Source: 13-2-20CM-66-19 sp963824395 (GTDB lineage Bacteria > Pseudomonadota > Gammaproteobacteria > Steroidobacterales > Steroidobacteraceae). From it: a stretch of 64,000 nt of DNA. Location of the stretch: NCBI GenBank assembly GCA_963824395.1, contig CAWGPF010000001.1:2294001-2358000 (forward strand). The letters run 5' to 3'. Below are positions 9,073 through 17,452 of this stretch, piece after piece (positions within the stretch are counted from its first letter, which is position 1; each line of letters starts with the position of its first letter). A program made the position numbers and the translations under genes. Under the pieces are notes generated by a model, which was not told the DNA's origin, made no database searches, and worked only from the letters and a program-made list of their open reading frames with translations.

Positions 9073-10553
9073 GCCGCGAGCGCCGCACGCTCCCGGAGCG
9101 GCCGCAGGTCGAGCGCCGCGTGGCGCCCGAGCGGCGCGACCGCATGCGCCGCATCAACACCATCCACTTCGTCGGCATCGGCGGCAGTGGCATGTCGGGC
9201 ATCGCCGAGGTGCTGCTGAACTTAGGCTACGCGGTGCAGGGCTCGGACGTGCGCGCGAGCGCCATGACGCAGTGGCTGACGGGCCTGGGGGCCCGCGTCT
9301 TCATCGGCCATGCCGCCGCCCACATCGAGGGGGCGGACGTGGTGGTCGCCTCCGGGGCCGTCGCCCGCGAGAACCCGGAGGTGCAGGCGGCGCTCGCGCG
9401 GCGCATCCCGGTCGTGCCGCGCGCGGAGATGCTGGGTGAGCTCATGCGCTTCCGCTATTCGATCGCGGTGGCAGGCTCGCACGGCAAGACCACCACCACG
9501 AGCCTGATCGCGAGCATCCTCGGGGAGGGCGGAGAAGACCCGACCTACGTCATCGGCGGGCGCCTGAAGAGCGCCGCCAGCAACGCACGCTTAGGCGCCG
9601 GCCGCTACCTCGTGGCCGAGGCCGACGAGAGCGATGCCTCCTTCACGCACCTGCAGCCCCTCATCGCGATCGTCACCAACATCGACAACGATCACCTGAG
9701 CGCCCACGGCGGGGACTTTGGCCTGCTCAAGCAGAGCTTCGTCGACTTCCTGCACAACCTGCCGTTCTACGGGCTCGCGGTGCTGTGCCTGGACGATGAG
9801 CACGTGCGCAGCATCGTGCAGGAGATCGGCCGCCCGGTGCTCTCTTACGGCTTCGACGCGGCCGCCGACGTGCGCGCCGTTAACCTGCGCCCGCAGGGTC
9901 TGAAGACGCACTTCCGCGTGACGCGCGCCGGGGCGGGGGCGCTCGAGGTCACCGTGAACCTGCCGGGGCTGCACAACGTGCGCAATACGCTGGCCGCCAT
10001 CGCGGTCGCGACCGAGCTCGACATCGCCGACGAGGCCATCCTGCGCGCGCTCGCCGCCTTCCAGGGCGTCGACCGGCGCCTGCAGCACGTCGCCGACGTC
10101 GTGACCGCCATCGGCGTCGTGAGCATCGTCGATGACTACGGCCACCACCCGACCGAGGTGACGGCGACGCTGGAGGCGGTGCGCCAGGGATACCCGGGAC
10201 GGCGCGTGCTGCTCGCCTTCCAGCCGCACCGCTTCACCCGTACGCGCGACCTCATCGATGACTTCGGCAAGGCGCTCTCGGGCGCGGACGTGCTGTGCGT
10301 GACCGAGGTCTATGCGGCCGGGGAGAGCGCCATCGCCGGGGCCGACGGGCGCGCCATCTGCCGCGCCGTGCGCAGCCGCGGGCAGCTCGAGCCACTGTTC
10401 GTGGAGAAGGTGGAAGAGCTGCCGCAGGCGCTGAAGGACCTGATCCGCGACGGCGACGTCGTGCTCGCCATGGGCGCGGGCAACATCTCGAGCATCGCCC
10501 ACGCGCTGCCGGAGGCCTTAAGCGCCCTCCTGCCGCCCGGGAGGGCCCAGTGA
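9069..10553 (+). CDS. murC: UDP-MurNAc--L-alanine ligase MurC with charged N-terminal extension
   Basis: First Mur ligase, adding L-Ala to UDP-MurNAc. The ATG at 9069 (ATGA overlap with murG) gives 494 residues. About 33 residues rich in Arg and Glu precede the normal start of the fold (RINTIHFVGIGGSGMSGIAE). An alternative ATG at about 9144 would remove the extension. The P-loop GSHGKTTTT, the EADESDASF region and DDYGHHPTEV are all present. Overlaps murB by 4 bases (GTGA). Order murG-murC-murB-ddlB is the classic dcw order. Confidence 0.97.
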   Translation: MSRERRTLPERPQVERRVAPERRDRMRRINTIHFVGIGGSGMSGIAEVLLNLGYAVQGSDVRASAMTQWLTGLGARVFIGHAAAHIEGADVVVASGAVARENPEVQAALARRIPVVPRAEMLGELMRFRYSIAVAGSHGKTTTTSLIASILGEGGEDPTYVIGGRLKSAASNARLGAGRYLVAEADESDASFTHLQPLIAIVTNIDNDHLSAHGGDFGLLKQSFVDFLHNLPFYGLAVLCLDDEHVRSIVQEIGRPVLSYGFDAAADVRAVNLRPQGLKTHFRVTRAGAGALEVTVNLPGLHNVRNTLAAIAVATELDIADEAILRALAAFQGVDRRLQHVADVVTAIGVVSIVDDYGHHPTEVTATLEAVRQGYPGRRVLLAFQPHRFTRTRDLIDDFGKALSGADVLCVTEVYAAGESAIAGADGRAICRAVRSRGQLEPLFVEKVEELPQALKDLIRDGDVVLAMGAGNISSIAHALPEALSALLPPGRAQ

Positions 10554-11443
10554 CCGTGGCCATCGCCCCAGAATTCGCCCCGCGCGTGCGCCGTGACGAG
10601 CCCTTGAGCCGCCACACCTCCTGGCACGCCGGCGGGCCCGCCGAGGTGCTCTTCAACCCGAAGGACCAGGCCGAGCTGGAAGGGTTCCTGAAGAGCCTGG
10701 CACCGCAGGTGCCGGTGAGCTTTATCGGGCTCGGCAGCAACCTCCTGGTGCGCGACGGGGGCATCCGCGGCGTCGTCATCAGCACCCACGGCACCCTTGA
10801 TGCCCTCACCCGCTTGAGCGCCACCGAAGTGCGCGCCGGGGCCGGGCTCGCCTGCGCGCGCCTGGCGCGCCAGTGCCTGAAGTGGGGCTTAGGTCCCGCG
10901 GAATTCTTCGCCGGCATCCCGGGAACCTTAGGGGGCGCGCTCGCCATGAACGCCGGCGCCTTCGGCGGGGAGACCTGGGCGGTGGTCGAAAGCGTCGAGA
11001 CCATCGACCGCTGCGGGGCGATCCACGTGCGCGCCCGCGCCGAGTACCAGGTGTCCTACCGCCACGTGGTGGCGCCGGCGCCGGCCGAGTGGTTCGTGTC
11101 GGCCACCCTGAGGTTCGAGGCGCGCGCGCCCGCGCCGCACGATCCGCTGCAGGAGCTGCTCGAGCGGCGCCGCGCCACGCAGCCGATCGGGGAGTGGAGC
11201 TGCGGCTCGGTGTTCACCAATCCGCCCGGGGATCACGCCGCACGCCTGATCGAGGCCGCGGGACTCAAGGGCCATCGCATCGGCGATGCCTCGGTGTCCC
11301 TCAAGCACGCCAACTTCATCATCAACCACGGCGCGGCGAGCGCCCGCGACCTTGAGAGGCTCATCGAGCACGTCAGGGATACGGTCGCACGCGTGCACGG
11401 TGTCACGCTTAACCCCGAAGTGCGCATCGTGGGGGAGCCCTAG
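10550..11443 (+). CDS. murB: UDP-N-acetylenolpyruvoylglucosamine reductase MurB
   Basis: FAD- and NADPH-dependent reductase that forms UDP-MurNAc. The GTG start at 10550 overlaps the murC stop (GTGA); the reading frame is open further upstream but only inside murC. The 297-residue product shows the FAD-binding stretch GLGSNLLVRDGGIRG, GIPGTLGGALAMNAGAFGGE, and the C-terminal CGSVFTNP with the catalytic serine. It is shorter than E. coli MurB (342) and looks like the type II, Gram-positive-style form; that classification is inference from length and motifs. Confidence 0.96.
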   Translation: MTVAIAPEFAPRVRRDEPLSRHTSWHAGGPAEVLFNPKDQAELEGFLKSLAPQVPVSFIGLGSNLLVRDGGIRGVVISTHGTLDALTRLSATEVRAGAGLACARLARQCLKWGLGPAEFFAGIPGTLGGALAMNAGAFGGETWAVVESVETIDRCGAIHVRARAEYQVSYRHVVAPAPAEWFVSATLRFEARAPAPHDPLQELLERRRATQPIGEWSCGSVFTNPPGDHAARLIEAAGLKGHRIGDASVSLKHANFIINHGAASARDLERLIEHVRDTVARVHGVTLNPEVRIVGEP

Positions 11444-11444
11444 C

Positions 11445-12431
11445 GTGCGCCTGAGCTACGATCCGCGCGCGCGCCGGAGCGCCCGCACCGCGGCCGAGTT
11501 CGGACGCGTCGCGGTGCTCTTCGGCGGCGACTCGAGCGAGCGGGAGATCTCCCTCCTCACCGGCAACGCGGTGCTCGCGGCACTGAAGTCCGCAGGCGTC
11601 GACGCCCATGCCTTCGACCCCGCCGCGCGCGCGCTCGGGGACCTCGTCACGCAGCGCTTCGCGCGGGTATGGATCGCGCTGCACGGCCCGGGCGGGGAGG
11701 ACGGCACGCTGCAGGGGGCGCTTGAGTACCTCGGGGTGCCCTATACCGGCAGCGGCGTCATGGGCTCGGCGATCGCGATGGACAAGCTCGTCACCAAGCG
11801 CCTGGCACTCGCGGTCGGGGTGCCGACGGCCGACTTCGTCATTCTCACGGGCCCGGCCGATTTCGAGACCGCGCTCGAGCGCCTGAAGCTCCCGCTCATC
11901 GTCAAGCCTGCCACCCAGGGCTCGAGCGTCGGCATGTCGAAGGTCGAGCGCGCCGCGGACCTGCCGCAGGCGTACGCGGCCGCCGCGCAGCTCGAGACCC
12001 TGGTGTTCGCCGAGCCCTGGCTCAGCGGGAGCGAGTACACGGTCGCGATCCTGAAGGATGAGGCGCTGCCCTCGATCCGCATCGAGACCCCGAAGACCTT
12101 CTACGACTACGAGGCCAAGTACTTCCGCGACGACACGCGCTACTTCTGCCCCTCGGGTCTTGCGCCGCAGGCCGAAGCGCACCTGGCGCAGCTCGCGCTT
12201 GCGACCTTCGCCGCCTGCGGCGCCTCGGGATGGGGGCGCGCGGACTTCATGATGGACGGGGCCGGGCGCGCGCAGCTTCTGGAGATCAACACCATCCCGG
12301 GCATGACGGACCACAGTCTCGTGCCGATGGCCGCGCGCGCGCGCGGCATCGACTTCCCGGCGCTGTGCTGGCAGGTGCTCGAGACGAGTTTCACGCGGCG
12401 CGTCGCCCCTGCCGCGCAAGGCAGTCCCTGA
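11445..12431 (+). CDS. ddlB: D-alanine--D-alanine ligase Ddl
   Basis: ATP-grasp ligase making D-Ala-D-Ala for MurF. The GTG at 11445, one base after the murB stop, gives 328 residues; a short N-terminal basic segment precedes VAVLFGGDSSEREISLLTG. The HGPGGEDGTLQG motif has Pro where many Ddl proteins have Arg. The ATP-grasp core (LPLIVKPATQGSSVGMSKV) and metal-binding LEINTIPGMTDHSLVP are intact. The stop overlaps the ftsQ start by one base (TGATG). Confidence 0.97.
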   Translation: MRLSYDPRARRSARTAAEFGRVAVLFGGDSSEREISLLTGNAVLAALKSAGVDAHAFDPAARALGDLVTQRFARVWIALHGPGGEDGTLQGALEYLGVPYTGSGVMGSAIAMDKLVTKRLALAVGVPTADFVILTGPADFETALERLKLPLIVKPATQGSSVGMSKVERAADLPQAYAAAAQLETLVFAEPWLSGSEYTVAILKDEALPSIRIETPKTFYDYEAKYFRDDTRYFCPSGLAPQAEAHLAQLALATFAACGASGWGRADFMMDGAGRAQLLEINTIPGMTDHSLVPMAARARGIDFPALCWQVLETSFTRRVAPAAQGSP

Positions 12432-13231
12432 TGCTCGGCCGCCCGAAGAACCGCAAGAACCGCAAGAAGCCCGAAGGGGCGAAGCGGCGCTTCGCGCTCC
12501 CGGCCATCAACTGGCGCTACCTCGGTTACGGCGGCGTCGCGCTCGCGGTGCTCGCCTGCGGTGCGGCCGCGGTGTCCTGGGCCTTCAACCAGCCGATCCA
12601 GACGGTCGCGGTCGAGGGACGCTTCCAGCGCGTGACCCCGGGCGACGTCGAGCGCGTGGTGAAGGGCTGCGTGCATGGCGCGGGCCTCCTGTCGGTGGAT
12701 CTCGCCGCGGTGCGCCGCGCGATCCACACGCTCCCCTGGGTGGACGGGGTGAGCGTCGAGCGCGCCTGGCCGCGCGGGCTCACGGTGCTCGTGGTGGAGC
12801 AGACCGCGGCCGCCCGCTGGGGCGAGCGCGGCCTCCTCAACACCCGCGGGGAGCTCTTTGACTCCGACGAGCGCCACATCCCCCCGGAGCTCGCGCAGCT
12901 GGAAGGGCCGGAAGGCAAGGAGGCCGTGGTGGCGCAGCGCTACCTCGCCGCGGAGGGGCGCCTGATGCAGGCGGGGCTGCGCCTGACGGCGATGCGTCTC
13001 GACACCCGCGGCGCCTGGGAGTTCGAGCTCGCCAACGGCGTGACGGTGCGCCTCGGGCGCAACCAGGTGGATGAACGGTTCGAACGATTCATGAGTACGG
13101 CGCTGAAGCTCATCAGCCAGCGCGGTGAGGACATCTCTTACGTGGACATGCGATACACGAACGGTTTTGCCATCGGCTGGCGCGGCGCCGCCGCACACGG
13201 CGCGACGCACGATGGGGATCACGATGCTTAA
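12431..13231 (+). CDS. ftsQ: Cell division protein FtsQ
   Basis: Bitopic inner-membrane divisome protein linking FtsA/FtsZ to the periplasmic synthesis machinery through FtsB/FtsL. The ATG at 12431 (shares one base with the ddlB stop) gives 266 residues: a strongly basic cytoplasmic tail (about 1-30), one TM segment (about 36-56), the POTRA domain starting IQTVAVEGRFQRV, and the beta domain. The upstream extension of the frame lies inside ddlB. The last bases overlap the ftsA start. Confidence 0.95.
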   Translation: MLGRPKNRKNRKKPEGAKRRFALPAINWRYLGYGGVALAVLACGAAAVSWAFNQPIQTVAVEGRFQRVTPGDVERVVKGCVHGAGLLSVDLAAVRRAIHTLPWVDGVSVERAWPRGLTVLVVEQTAAARWGERGLLNTRGELFDSDERHIPPELAQLEGPEGKEAVVAQRYLAAEGRLMQAGLRLTAMRLDTRGAWEFELANGVTVRLGRNQVDERFERFMSTALKLISQRGEDISYVDMRYTNGFAIGWRGAAAHGATHDGDHDA

Positions 13232-14459
13232 GCGCAGCGAACGCAATCTCATCGTCGGTCTCGACATCGGCACCTCCAAGGTCGTGGCCCTGGTCGGGGA
13301 GATCGGCGCCGACGGCTCGATCGAGCTCTTAGGATTAGGCTCGCAGCCCTCGCGCGGACTGAAGAAGGGCGTCGTGGTCAACATCGAGTCCACCGTGCAG
13401 TCGATCCAGCGCGCGGTGGAGGAGGCCGAGCTCATGGCCGGGTGCGAGATCCACTCGGTGTTCGCCGGCATCGCCGGCAGCCACGTGAGGAGCCTCAACT
13501 CCCACGGCGTGGTCGGGGTGCGTGACAAGGAGGTCAGCCACGGCGACGTCGAGCACGTCATCGATGCCGCCAAGGCGGTCGCCATCCCCGCCGACCAGAA
13601 GATCCTGCACGTGCTGCCGCAGGAGTTCATCGTCGACGGCCAGGAGGGCATCCGCGACCCCATCGGCATGTCAGGCGTGCGGCTCGAGGCCAAGGTGCAC
13701 ATCGTCACCGGCGCCGACTCGGCCGCCCAGAACATCGAGAAGTGCATCCAGCGCTGCGGACTGGAGGTCGATGACGTGGTGCTCGAGCAGCTCGCCTCGA
13801 GCTTCGCCGTCCTCACCGAGGATGAGAAGGAGCTCGGCGTGTGCCTCGTGGACATCGGCGGCGGCACCACGGACCTGGCCGTATTCGCCAACGGCGCCAT
13901 CCGCCATACCGCGGTGATCCCGATCGCCGGCGACCAGGTGACGAACGACATCGCGGTCTCGATGCGCACCCCGACCCAGTACGCCGAAGACATCAAGATC
14001 CGCTACGCCTGTGCGCTCTCGCAGCTCGCCAATCCCGACGAGAGCATCGAGGTCCCTTCCGTGGGTGAGCGCCCGGCGCGGCGCCTGGCGCGCCAGACGC
14101 TCGCCGAAGTGGTCGAGCCGCGCTACGAGGAGCTCTTCGGCCTGGTGCGCGAGGAGCTCGCCCGCTCAGGCTTCGAGGAGGTGATCGCCGCGGGCATCGT
14201 GCTCACCGGCGGCAGCGCCAAGATGGAAGGCGCGATCGAGCTCGCTGAAGAGGTGTTCCACGTGCCGGTGCGCTTAGGGGTGCCGCAGACCGTGCACGGA
14301 CTTTCCGACGTCGTGAAGAACCCGATCTATTCCACGGGCGTGGGGCTTTTGCTCTACGCGCGCGACAACGCCTTGCCCGCCCGCCGCGGGCGCTCCCTGG
14401 GCGGCAACGCCAAGACGGTGCTCGACCGCATGCGTTCCTGGTTCCAGGGCAATTTTTGA
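13224..14459 (+). CDS. ftsA: Cell division protein FtsA
   Basis: Actin-like ATPase that tethers FtsZ to the membrane. The start at 13224 is chosen because GGGGAT lies 4-9 bases upstream and the product begins MLKRSERNLIVGLDIGTSK; ATG 13212 would add four residues. The 411-residue protein has the actin-fold phosphate loops (GLDIGTSK, DIGGGTTDLAVF), the 1C subdomain, the adenosine motif GIVLTGGSAKMEG, and a C-terminal amphipathic helix (DRMRSWFQGNF) for membrane targeting. It overlaps ftsQ by 8 bases and precedes ftsZ by 74. Confidence 0.97.
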   Translation: MLKRSERNLIVGLDIGTSKVVALVGEIGADGSIELLGLGSQPSRGLKKGVVVNIESTVQSIQRAVEEAELMAGCEIHSVFAGIAGSHVRSLNSHGVVGVRDKEVSHGDVEHVIDAAKAVAIPADQKILHVLPQEFIVDGQEGIRDPIGMSGVRLEAKVHIVTGADSAAQNIEKCIQRCGLEVDDVVLEQLASSFAVLTEDEKELGVCLVDIGGGTTDLAVFANGAIRHTAVIPIAGDQVTNDIAVSMRTPTQYAEDIKIRYACALSQLANPDESIEVPSVGERPARRLARQTLAEVVEPRYEELFGLVREELARSGFEEVIAAGIVLTGGSAKMEGAIELAEEVFHVPVRLGVPQTVHGLSDVVKNPIYSTGVGLLLYARDNALPARRGRSLGGNAKTVLDRMRSWFQGNF

Positions 14460-14520
14460 AGCTGACAGACGATGCAATGTGCGACAGAAGAACGACTCAA
14501 CCAACCGTTTGTATTTGTGT

Positions 14521-14526
14521 AAGGAG
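14521..14526 (+). promoter_or_regulatory. Shine-Dalgarno site fixing the ftsZ start
   Basis: AAGGAG ends 7 bases before ATG 14534. This favours the shorter FtsZ start (MFELMDAYS) over an upstream in-frame start within the ftsA tail. It is the clearest SD site in the dcw cluster and fits high FtsZ translation. Confidence 0.85.
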
Positions 14527-14533
14527 CGAGAAC

Positions 14534-15718
14534 ATGTTTGAACTGATGGACGCATACAGCCAAAGCGCCGTCATCAAGGTGATCGGGGTCGGGGGCGGGG
14601 GCGGCAACGCCGTCGCGCACATGGTGACCGCGGGCATCGATGGCGTGGAATTCATGTGCATCAACACCGACAGCCAGGCCCTGAAGCACGCCAAGGTGAA
14701 GACCGCCCTGCAGATCGGCACCAACATCACCAAGGGCCTGGGCGCGGGCGCGGACCCGGAAGTGGGGCGCCAGGCGGCGATGGAGGACCGTGACCGCATC
14801 GTCGAGCTCATCGAGGGCTGCGACATGCTCTTCATCACCGCCGGCATGGGCGGGGGCACCGGCACCGGCGCCGCCCCGGTCGTGGCGCAGGTGGCGAAGG
14901 AGCTCGGCATCCTCACCGTTGCGGTCGTGACCAAGCCCTTCGAGATGGAGGGCGGCAAGAGGAGCTTCGTCGCCGACCACGGCATCTCCGAGCTCGGCAA
15001 GTACTGCGACTCGCTCATTACCATTCCGAACCAGAAGCTGCTCACGGTGCTCGGTCCCCAGACGACGCTGCTCGATGCCTTCAAGGCGGCCAACCAGGTG
15101 CTGCAGGGTGCGGTGCAGGGTATCGCCGAACTCATCACCCGCCCGGGCCTGATCAACGTGGACTTCGCGGACGTGCGCACGGTGATGGCGGAGACCGGCA
15201 TGGCGATGATGGGCTCGGGGGCCGCCAGTGGTGAGGGCCGCGCGCGGGCCGCCGCCGAGGCTGCCGTGTCCTCCCCGCTGCTCGAGGACATCAACTTAGC
15301 CGGCGCCCACGGGATCCTCGTCAATGTGACGGCCGGCATGGACCTCTCGATCGGGGAATTCCAGGAGGTCGGTCAGATCGTCAAGCAGTTCGCCTCCGAG
15401 GACGCAACCGTCGTGGTCGGTACGGTCATCGATCCTGAGCTGTCGAACCAGGTGCGGGTCACGGTGGTGGCCACGGGGCTTGGACGTCCCGCCGCAGCGG
15501 CCCGTCCGCCGGTGCAGCGCGAGGCGGCGCCGAGCCGCGAGAGCCGCGATCCGGGCATGCGTGTTGTACCGCGGCCACGCACGGCGAGTGACTACGCCGC
15601 CTTCGAGCGGCCCACCGCTCACAGGCAGCAGCGGGCGGTGGGCGATGGGCTGCGGCCGGAAAGTGAGGCCGAGGACGTGCTGGATATCCCGGCATTCCTG
15701 CGGCGGCAGGCCGATTGA
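14534..15718 (+). CDS. ftsZ: Cell division GTPase FtsZ
   Basis: Tubulin-like GTPase forming the Z-ring. The product is 394 residues. The tubulin signature GGGTGTG falls at residues 106-112, the same numbering as E. coli FtsZ, and the N-terminal loop reads IGVGGGGGNAVAHM. The T7 synergy loop (NVDFADVRTVM) is intact. A variable, Arg/Pro-rich linker (about 315-380) leads to the conserved C-terminal peptide DVLDIPAFLRRQAD, which binds FtsA, ZipA and ZapD. Preceded by a 74-base spacer with a strong SD. Confidence 0.98.
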   Translation: MFELMDAYSQSAVIKVIGVGGGGGNAVAHMVTAGIDGVEFMCINTDSQALKHAKVKTALQIGTNITKGLGAGADPEVGRQAAMEDRDRIVELIEGCDMLFITAGMGGGTGTGAAPVVAQVAKELGILTVAVVTKPFEMEGGKRSFVADHGISELGKYCDSLITIPNQKLLTVLGPQTTLLDAFKAANQVLQGAVQGIAELITRPGLINVDFADVRTVMAETGMAMMGSGAASGEGRARAAAEAAVSSPLLEDINLAGAHGILVNVTAGMDLSIGEFQEVGQIVKQFASEDATVVVGTVIDPELSNQVRVTVVATGLGRPAAAARPPVQREAAPSRESRDPGMRVVPRPRTASDYAAFERPTAHRQQRAVGDGLRPESEAEDVLDIPAFLRRQAD

Positions 15719-15740
15719 TGTGATACGGTAACGCGCCTTA

Positions 15741-15816
15741 CATAAAGCGCCTTGGAGAGGGGCCCGGCCAGGCTCAAGATGGCCTCGCGGTCCTCTCCCC
15801 AATGGCGCTTATGGCG
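15741..15816 (+). promoter_or_regulatory. Long imperfect hairpin in the ftsZ-lpxC spacer
   Basis: The 147-base spacer contains two arms. The left one (about 15743-15760, ATAAAGCGCC then TTGGAGAGG) pairs imperfectly with the right one (about 15792-15812, CCTCTCCCC then AATGGCGCTTAT). The loop is about 30 bases and can itself fold (GGCC...GGCC). There is no T-tract, so it is not an obvious intrinsic terminator. It could be an mRNA processing or attenuation element; function is inference. Confidence 0.45.
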
Positions 15817-15865
15817 CGCCCTGTCATCGCGGTAGTCTTGCGGGCGTTACGGTAAAGCAACAATC

Positions 15866-16786
15866 ATGGTTGGACAACGGACGCTCAAAAACACGATCCG
15901 CGCCACGGGCGTAGGACTGCACACGGGCAAGAAGGTGCTGATGACCCTGCGCCCGGCGGGTCCGGATGAAGGCATCATCTTCCGCCGCACCGATCTGCCG
16001 CAGATGGTGGACATCCGTGCGAACGCGGAGAACGTCGGCGACACCATGCTCGGCACGACGCTCGGCAAGGGCGAGTCGCGCGTCTCGACGGTTGAGCACC
16101 TGCTGTCGGCGTTCGCAGGCTTAGGCATCGACAACGCCATCGTCGAGGTGTCGGCCGCCGAAGTGCCGATCATGGACGGCAGCGCCGGTCCCTTCGTGTT
16201 CCTGCTGCAGTCGGCCGGCATCGAGGAGCAGCGCCAGCCCAAGCGCTTCATCCGCGTGAAAAAGCGCGTGCGCTGCGAGGACGGCGACAAGTGGGCGCAG
16301 TTCGATCCCTTCGATGGCTTCAAGGTCAACTTCGAGATCGAGTTCAACCACCCGATCTTCAAGCGCCGCTCGCAGCGCGCCTCGATGGACTTCTCCACCA
16401 CCTCGTTCCTGAAGGAAGTGAGCCGCGCGCGCACCTTCGGCTTCATGCGCGACCTTGAGACGCTGCGCTCGCGCAATCTCGCCCTGGGCGGCAGCCTCGA
16501 CAACGCCATCGTGCTCGATGAGTTCCGGGTGCTGAACGAGGACGGGCTGCGTTACGAGGACGAGTTCGTGAAGCACAAGATTCTCGATGCGATCGGGGAT
16601 CTCTACCTGCTCGGGCACAGCCTCATCGGGGAGTTCTCCGGCCACAAGTCAGGGCACGCGCTCAACAACAAGCTGCTGCGCACGCTGCTCGCCGATACGT
16701 CCGCCTGGGAAGAGGTCGTGTTCGAGCGCTACGCGGATGCCCCGATCTCCTACATCGAGGCCCCGGCGCTGCCGCCCGGCAGCTGA
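15866..16786 (+). CDS. lpxC: UDP-3-O-acyl-N-acetylglucosamine deacetylase LpxC
   Basis: Zinc deacetylase that commits UDP-acyl-GlcNAc to lipid A synthesis. It has 306 residues and begins QRTLKNTIRATGVGLHTGKK, close to E. coli LpxC. Zinc ligands and catalytic residues are visible: His in STVEHLLSAF (about residue 78) and the HKILDAIGD stretch (His about 237, Asp about 241). Lies after ftsZ as in many gammaproteobacteria. A GC-rich inverted repeat followed by T-rich sequence (16793-16833) may end the transcript. Confidence 0.98.
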   Translation: MVGQRTLKNTIRATGVGLHTGKKVLMTLRPAGPDEGIIFRRTDLPQMVDIRANAENVGDTMLGTTLGKGESRVSTVEHLLSAFAGLGIDNAIVEVSAAEVPIMDGSAGPFVFLLQSAGIEEQRQPKRFIRVKKRVRCEDGDKWAQFDPFDGFKVNFEIEFNHPIFKRRSQRASMDFSTTSFLKEVSRARTFGFMRDLETLRSRNLALGGSLDNAIVLDEFRVLNEDGLRYEDEFVKHKILDAIGDLYLLGHSLIGEFSGHKSGHALNNKLLRTLLADTSAWEEVVFERYADAPISYIEAPALPPGS

Positions 16787-16792
16787 AGACAC

Positions 16793-16833
16793 CCGCGCGC
16801 GGCGCGCGCCGCGGAAATTCTTAAGCTCCTTTT
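16793..16833 (+). terminator. Possible terminator after lpxC
   Basis: A self-complementary GC run (CGCGCGGCGCGCG core) is followed by an A/T-rich stretch ending CCTTTTAAT. It sits 7 bases past the lpxC stop and before a convergent gene. Position fits a terminator; the T-tract is imperfect. Confidence 0.4.
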
Positions 16834-16873
16834 AATGCGGCCGCAGCGCACCATGCGGTCATAATCTGGCCGC

Positions 16874-17323
16874 TCAGGAGCGCGGCAGCACGCGCACCTG
16901 AATGGCGGTGATGGCCGGGTGCTCCTGCCGCAGTGCGGTTTCCAGCTCCAGCAGCGCAAAGCGCAGCCGCGCCGACCAGGCGGCCGACTCGGCAAACACC
17001 ACCAGCAGGCCCTCGCGCTCGTGCACTCCGCTCACCCGCGGGGCGATCTCGGGGGCGAGATGAGTGTTGAGCCAGGCGCTCCAGGAGCGCTGCTGCGCCG
17101 CCTCGCCCGTGAGGCGCGTGAGGAGGGGAGCCTTGCGTCCGAGGAGCTCTTTGACAGAACGTGGCGGCGCGCGGGTGTTAGACTTAATGCCCGCGCGAGT
17201 CCTCATTGGGGGTTTCCCGCGCTTGTCTCGCTGTGGCTTCTTCGGCATATTGGCTGCGCTGCCCTCAGCAAACCCGTCGAAAGGCGGAGTACGCAAAGCC
17301 ACCGGTCTAAAGCGAGGAGCCAT
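16874..17323 (-). CDS. DUF721/DciA-like protein
   Basis: Small protein with the DUF721 pattern in its C-terminal half (VKELLGRKAPLLTRL early; LVVFAESAAWSARLRFALLEL late). DUF721 proteins include DciA, the DnaB helicase operator, and in gammaproteobacteria a DUF721 gene commonly sits between lpxC and secA, as here. The N-terminus is basic and poorly conserved. Start is uncertain: the longest frame begins at 17323 (149 residues), with alternatives at 17248 and 17206; none has a clear SD. It is convergent with lpxC and divergent from the M23 peptidase. Assignment as DciA itself is inference. Confidence 0.75.
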   Translation of the reverse strand: MAPRFRPVALRTPPFDGFAEGSAANMPKKPQRDKRGKPPMRTRAGIKSNTRAPPRSVKELLGRKAPLLTRLTGEAAQQRSWSAWLNTHLAPEIAPRVSGVHEREGLLVVFAESAAWSARLRFALLELETALRQEHPAITAIQVRVLPRS

Positions 17324-17350
17324 GACAGCGGGGTTGCCAGCATCGTACAG

Positions 17351-17383
17351 GTTTTCTGAAAGAAAACAGGGCCTTTCAGGCCC
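17351..17383. promoter_or_regulatory. Tandem perfect stem-loops upstream of the DciA-like gene
   Basis: Two adjacent hairpins lie in the divergent spacer: GTTTTC-TGAAA-GAAAAC (17351-17367) and GGGCC-TTTCA-GGCCC (17369-17383). On the - strand the second is followed by TGTTTTCTTT, which resembles an intrinsic terminator or attenuator placed before the DciA-like gene. Confidence 0.5.
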
Positions 17384-17452
17384 GCATCGGGGTCCGCAGT
17401 CGTCTGCACTACCGGTCTGTCTGAGGTCCTTGGCACCGCTTTAAAGCAGCTG

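Noticed and set aside
12140..13996. 618-codon - strand frame across ftsQ-ftsA
   Set aside because: Antisense to two well-recognised division genes.
17322..17444. Short + strand ORF after GGAGCC in the M23 upstream region
   Set aside because: It overlaps the stem-loops and shows no protein-like composition; not supported as a gene.
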